49,411 bases of DNA, from positions 1 to 49,411 of IMG/VR virus record IMGVR_UViG_3300049218_000129, one strand, 5' to 3'. The position numbers and the translations under genes are program-made. The stretch is from a virus. Shown one piece after another: positions 46,618 to 49,411 of this stretch. Numbering within the stretch: the first letter of the stretch is position 1; every line of letters begins with the position of its first letter. The notes beneath the pieces were generated by a model. The model saw only the letters and a list, made by a program, of their open reading frames with translations, had not been told where the DNA came from and did no database searches.

Positions 46618-46673
46618 CGGATATTCGCAAAAAAATTATGCGTCAAGCATTATTTCTGCTTGCAAGAAATAAT
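46618..46673. promoter_or_regulatory. Operator/promoter region between divergent early genes
   Basis: ATTATTTCT (46649-46657) and AGAAATAAT (46665-46673) form a perfect 9-bp inverted repeat with a 7-bp spacer. The - promoter TTGACG/TATCCG (46646-46618) lies next to it. A + promoter is less clear; TTGCAA (46660-46665) could be its -35. Binding of the HTH protein here would control both directions. Confidence 0.6.
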
Positions 46674-46713
46674 TCTGTGTGCAATAAGGGTTTGTCAAAA
46701 TGGAGCAACAAAG

Positions 46714-46971
46714 ATGGTTTACACAGTCGATGGCATGACCAAGCCAGCAATGTTTACATACCATCCTGATTTCATCGTCGCCACGGATCGGGTCCACGGA
46801 TTTCGCTGTACGTTTCAATTTACGGTGTCCGGCACCAAACGGCAGGGTGTTGAGTATGTCAAAACTCTGGTTCCGACAGGCGAATTGTTGACGACGGTTG
46901 CGGCGAAAGCGGCAAAAATCATTTGCAAGCGCGCGGGGGCTGACACGGCTGTTTTGTGGAGGGTTTCTTGA
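46714..46971 (+). CDS. Hypothetical early protein (85 aa)
   Basis: ATG at 46714 lies 9 nt after GGAG (46701-46704). The frame extends upstream but crosses the operator, so this start is preferred. The product (MVYTVDGMTKPAMFTYHPDF; GFRCTFQFTVSGTKRQGVEY) is beta-rich with a helical end (AAKAAKIICKRAGADTAV). No family is recognised. It is the first gene of the right-hand + operon. Confidence 0.6.
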   Translation: MVYTVDGMTKPAMFTYHPDFIVATDRVHGFRCTFQFTVSGTKRQGVEYVKTLVPTGELLTTVAAKAAKIICKRAGADTAVLWRVS

Positions 46972-46996
46972 AACTGTAGGGTTTGATTTGGAGGAC

Positions 46997-47134
46997 ATGG
47001 CGAAACAGGATGCGGCGCGCGTCGGGCTGTTCCCTCGTAATCCAGGATATTTTGACGCTTCTGCCCGCACTTTTTACCCAACGCTTGCATCGGTAAGCGT
47101 TGCGAAAATCCCCGCCCAACGGAGGCTGACATGA
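46997..47134 (+). CDS. Hypothetical early protein (45 aa)
   Basis: ATG at 46997 follows TTGGAGGAC, a strong ribosome site. The product starts MAKQDAARVGLFPRNPGYFD. The last residues are basic (PAQRRLT). Its TGA overlaps the next ATG. No family is recognised. Confidence 0.55.
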   Translation: MAKQDAARVGLFPRNPGYFDASARTFYPTLASVSVAKIPAQRRLT

Positions 47135-47688
47135 TGATGAACGCAGATCAGTTTTTTTTATTCGTGAACAATAAGCGTGTTTCCTTGACCGCGTATCTGG
47201 CCATGTCCCCTGAAACTGTGCAAACCGTCGATGCGTGCGGCTGCACGGCGCTGACGGAACTCGCCGCGCCCAAGGCAATCACCGTCGATGCGAGCGGCTG
47301 CACGGCGCTGACGGAACTCGCCGCGCCGGAAGCGACCACCGTCTATGTGAGCGGCTGCACGGCGCTGACGGAACTCGCCGCGCCGGAAGCGACCACCGTC
47401 TATGTGAGCGGCTGCACGGCGCTGACGGAACTCGCCGCGCCCAAGGCAATCACCGTCGATGCGTGCGGCTGCACGGCGCTGACGGGTTATGAGCATTTTT
47501 ATGCGGGATCAGATTCTCGTGGATATGTCTTTTCGGCAATCAAACTGCACGGATCATGGCGATTTATCGCAGGGTGTCGCAATTTTACACGTGAGGAAGC
47601 GCTGCATCATTGGGGTCCTGGGGGTCGCAGCAATCGTCCAGATTGCCTTGCGCTGGTGCATAAGCTGATTGCGCAAATTGATGCGTGA
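47131..47688 (+). CDS. Repeat protein with 19-residue LRR-like units
   Basis: ATG at 47131 (second and third ATG directly follow) gives 185 residues. After a short N-terminal part come five units of GCTALTELAAP-x-A-x-TV-xx, 19 residues each, like short bacterial leucine-rich or beta-solenoid repeats. The C-terminal domain (GYVFSAIKLHGSWRFIAG, FTREEALHHWGPGG, LALVHKLIAQI) is shared by many phage repeat proteins as far as I recall. Function is unknown; binding of a host protein is the natural guess for such a scaffold. Repeat DNA is nearly identical. Confidence 0.65.
   Translation: MMMNADQFFLFVNNKRVSLTAYLAMSPETVQTVDACGCTALTELAAPKAITVDASGCTALTELAAPEATTVYVSGCTALTELAAPEATTVYVSGCTALTELAAPKAITVDACGCTALTGYEHFYAGSDSRGYVFSAIKLHGSWRFIAGCRNFTREEALHHWGPGGRSNRPDCLALVHKLIAQIDA
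47239..47490 (+). repeat. 57-bp coding repeats
   Basis: Units starting GGCTGCACGGCGCTGACGG recur at 47239, 47296, 47353, 47410 and 47467 (the last incomplete). The 57-bp period encodes 19 residues. Copies differ only at a few codons, with copies 3 and 4 the most alike, implying recent tandem duplication. Confidence 0.85.
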
Positions 47689-47812
47689 CGGATTAATATA
47701 TTCCATCGCCGCCGCCATCCAATCCCACGCCGACCGCATCCTATGCACCGCGCGCTTGGCGAAAGAGGATGCGGCGCGGGTGAGGAAGATGATTGAGAGG
47801 ATTATGAAATGA
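47681..47812 (+). CDS. Hypothetical early protein (43 aa)
   Basis: ATG at 47681 overlaps the end of the previous gene by 8 nt. The product (MRDGLIYSIAAAIQSHADRI, ending RKMIERIMK) is helical and basic at the end. Its TGA overlaps the next ATG (ATGA). Close packing supports it; no family is recognised. Confidence 0.5.
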   Translation: MRDGLIYSIAAAIQSHADRILCTARLAKEDAARVRKMIERIMK

Positions 47813-48294
47813 GCTATCCTGATTTCACGAACCAGTCTTTTGAAAATCGCCGAAAAATTCGTTCTGCACGTACATTGGAACAACGGAAAAACGATTACAT
47901 TCAAACGATGGTTGATTATGCCATTGATCAAACAAACGGCGCGATTTACCATTGTCCTGGTGAATATGAGCACGGCCAGTACACCATACATGGCGAGGAA
48001 GCGGCAGAAGAAGCAGCGTTAGAGGCTGCAAGGGAATGGGATTTGGCGCTTCAGTTATGGAATAAAACGCCGACAGAATATGGCGATGAGAAATACGAGG
48101 CGGTCGAAACGAAATATGGAGATGATCTCGCCAACGAAATGGCAGATTTATCGGAGAATTGTAACGCAGTGGGAAAAAGCTTTACCGCGCTTAATACCCT
48201 GCGCACGATTTGGTTATACACAGGAGAATTGTCGTTTCTCGTTGGTATGATTTTAGGGATCGTATTTGTTTTTATTTTTTTTGCTGCAACATAG
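47809..48294 (+). CDS. Early membrane protein, C-terminal anchor (161 aa)
   Basis: ATG at 47809 overlaps the previous TGA. The product has a charged helical N-terminal domain (FENRRKIRSARTLEQRKNDY; HGEEAAEEAALEAAREW), an acidic central part and one C-terminal membrane span (LSFLVGMILGIVFVFIFFAA). A tail-anchored early protein could act in superinfection exclusion or at the host membrane. No family is recognised. Confidence 0.6.
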   Translation: MSYPDFTNQSFENRRKIRSARTLEQRKNDYIQTMVDYAIDQTNGAIYHCPGEYEHGQYTIHGEEAAEEAALEAAREWDLALQLWNKTPTEYGDEKYEAVETKYGDDLANEMADLSENCNAVGKSFTALNTLRTIWLYTGELSFLVGMILGIVFVFIFFAAT

Positions 48295-48303
48295 GAGAAC
48301 AGC

Positions 48304-48507
48304 GTGAATTTTACAGAAATGGATTCGATTGCTAAATTCAACGAAGCTTTGAAAGCGGCGAAAACGCGTATGGATGCGATGTGTCAAGCATTAAAATTTG
48401 CGCCGGCCGATGAATCAATTGAGGATCGCATAACGATGTTAGATGCAGCTATTGTCACCCGCCGGCAGTTGCTGGCGGCCACGCGTCGGTGTGGATTTGA
48501 TACCTAA
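48304..48507 (+). CDS. Hypothetical early protein (67 aa)
   Basis: ATG at 48304 follows GGAGAACAGCG, a good ribosome site. The product (MDSIAKFNEALKAAKTRMDA; SIEDRITMLDAAIVTRRQLL) is a helical hairpin-like sequence. No family is recognised. Confidence 0.55.
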   Translation: MNFTEMDSIAKFNEALKAAKTRMDAMCQALKFAPADESIEDRITMLDAAIVTRRQLLAATRRCGFDT

Positions 48508-48526
48508 AACACCATGGAGACTAAAA

Positions 48527-49366
48527 ATGCTCGCATATACCCACCCGAAAATCACGCGCGATGCGTTTCTCGCGGAATTGCAAGCGCATCAGGACGCCGA
48601 CCAGATCATCAAGGGTACGTATGGTCGGATAGAAGGCAATAAATTTCTCGGATGTGCGGTCGGATGCTCGCTAGATAGCGTGCGCCGAGTTGCAAAAATA
48701 GAAACATTAGAGACCGATAAGCATGACTTGTTTGAAACATACCTCGGTATCCCAAAACTCCTGGCGCAATTGCAGGACGCTATTTTCGAGGGATTATCGG
48801 AGGAATACAATTTGGCTTGGCCGATGCGATTTAGTTCGGCAATTCAAAGCAATGCCGATCTCTCTGGTGTATGGGCCAAAGTCGCTCCCCGTATTTTGCG
48901 TGAAATTGTCATACCCACAATTCAGCCTGAGTTTGATTATGTGCGCGAAGTAGTCGCGCGGGTTGCGTTGGGCTGGGAAACTGGTTGGGCAGCCGAGAGC
49001 GCGGAGAGCGCGGCATGGAGCGCGGCGAGCGCGGCATGGAGCGCGTTGAGCGCGGCGTTGAGCGCGGCGAGGAGCGCGGCGAGGAGCGCGGCATGGAGCG
49101 CGGCGAGGAGCGCGGAGAGCGCGGCGAGCGCGGCGAGGAGCGCGGCATGGAGCGCGGAGAGCGCGGCGAGGAGCGCGGCGAGGAGCGCGGAGAGCGCGGC
49201 GAGGAACGCGGCGAGGAGCGCGGCATGGAGCGCGGAGAGCGCGGCGAGGAGCGCGGCGAGGAGCGCGGAGAGCGCGGCGAGGAACGCGGCGAGGAGCGCG
49301 GCGTATTACAAAATGTCAGAAATCCTGTGTGAAGAATTGGCTGCGGCGCCGATTGTTGCATCATGA
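48527..49366 (+). CDS. Ala/Ser/Arg-repeat protein (279 aa)
   Basis: ATG at 48527 follows ATGGAGA (48514-48520); an in-frame start at 48443 is less likely as it overlaps the previous gene. Residues 1-155 form a globular domain (LAYTHPKITRDAFLAELQAH, GCAVGCSLDSVRRVAKIETL). About residues 156-260 are tandem SAARSAAWSAES-like units with Ser every 4-5 residues, then a short end (MSEILCEELAAAPIVAS). Such low-complexity Ala/Ser/Arg repeats occur in several phage proteins and probably form an extended helical rod. Function is unknown. Confidence 0.65.
   Translation: MLAYTHPKITRDAFLAELQAHQDADQIIKGTYGRIEGNKFLGCAVGCSLDSVRRVAKIETLETDKHDLFETYLGIPKLLAQLQDAIFEGLSEEYNLAWPMRFSSAIQSNADLSGVWAKVAPRILREIVIPTIQPEFDYVREVVARVALGWETGWAAESAESAAWSAASAAWSALSAALSAARSAARSAAWSAARSAESAASAARSAAWSAESAARSAARSAESAARNAARSAAWSAESAARSAARSAESAARNAARSAAYYKMSEILCEELAAAPIVAS
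48990..49304 (+). repeat. GC-rich tandem coding repeats
   Basis: Units built from GCGGCGAGGAGCGCG and GAGAGCGCG recur over about 315 bp. A longer block of about 78 bp near 49140-49215 is repeated almost exactly near 49217-49295. All three frames and the complement stay open over much of it because no unit contains a stop. Confidence 0.75.
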
Positions 49367-49411
49367 CCGCATCCCGCAACCCCTAAACCGGAGCCAATCG
49401 TATCGCAGCGT

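Noticed and set aside
48909-49379. - strand Ser/Pro/Arg-repeat ORF of 156 codons
   Set aside because: It is the complement of the repeat region of the + strand gene, which has a globular conserved-looking N-terminus and a ribosome site.
1-49411. tRNA genes, integrase, cas genes, insertion sequences
   Set aside because: Searched by eye on both strands; no convincing cloverleaf, integrase motif, Cas protein or complete transposase was found.

Overview
The window reads as a nearly complete genome of a contractile-tailed (myovirus-type) bacteriophage infecting an alphaproteobacterium. The phage assignment rests on a full head, packaging and tail set: TerL, portal, Mu-F-like protein, DUF2213-type protease, DUF2184-type capsid, DUF3383-type sheath, tube, frameshifted tail chaperone, tape measure, and a simple baseplate with spike, gp25-like and J-like proteins. 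The host guess rests mainly on a GcrA-family regulator, a family confined to Alphaproteobacteria, and on type I-E and I-C CRISPR repeat types of the kind seen in acetic-acid bacteria and relatives; the genus is not resolved. No integrase, tRNA gene or cas gene was seen.

Layout. (1) 1-900, + strand: small early genes and the most striking locus. A two-repeat type I-E-like CRISPR mini-array (549-639) abuts a small HTH gene (640-837), followed 11 nt later by one full-length type I-C-like repeat (849-880). Without cas genes this resembles phage RNA-based anti-CRISPRs (Racr, solitary repeat units) with an Aca-like regulator. (2) 1223-2271, - strand: a 7-deazaguanine DNA-modification remnant, with a QueF-like protein and a dpdA gene broken by an internal deletion. 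(3) 2411-5208, + strand: about fourteen small early genes, mostly with ATGA-type overlaps, started by a ribbon-helix-helix regulator at a divergent promoter. (4) 5086-39831, - strand: lysis genes, fibres and adhesins (several with Sec signal peptides), baseplate, tail, head, packaging, and a NusG-like protein at the upstream end of the late block. A candidate sRNA gene (5651-5736, + strand) lies between the lysin and the other lysis genes. (5) About 39850-40450: a candidate replication origin, an AT-rich core flanked by GTGTTAC/GTAACAC iterons. (6) 40500-46610, - strand: replication and regulation genes (P-loop helicase, VRR-NUC nuclease, SF2 helicase, GcrA), a remnant of a DNA methyltransferase, and a leaderless HTH repressor. 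(7) 46714-49366, + strand: a second early block with two strongly repetitive proteins; on a circular map it would run into region 1.

How it fits together (inference). The two divergent regulatory nodes (2308-2410 and 46611-46713) launch the early genes; the RHH and HTH proteins probably control them. Helicases and nuclease replicate DNA from the iteron origin. The NusG-like protein may allow RNA polymerase to traverse the roughly 34-kb late operon. GcrA would redirect host sigma-70 polymerase at GANTC-methylated promoters. Defence evasion appears to have shifted: two DNA-modification genes are broken, whereas the CRISPR-mimic locus looks intact in its hairpins and repeat ends.
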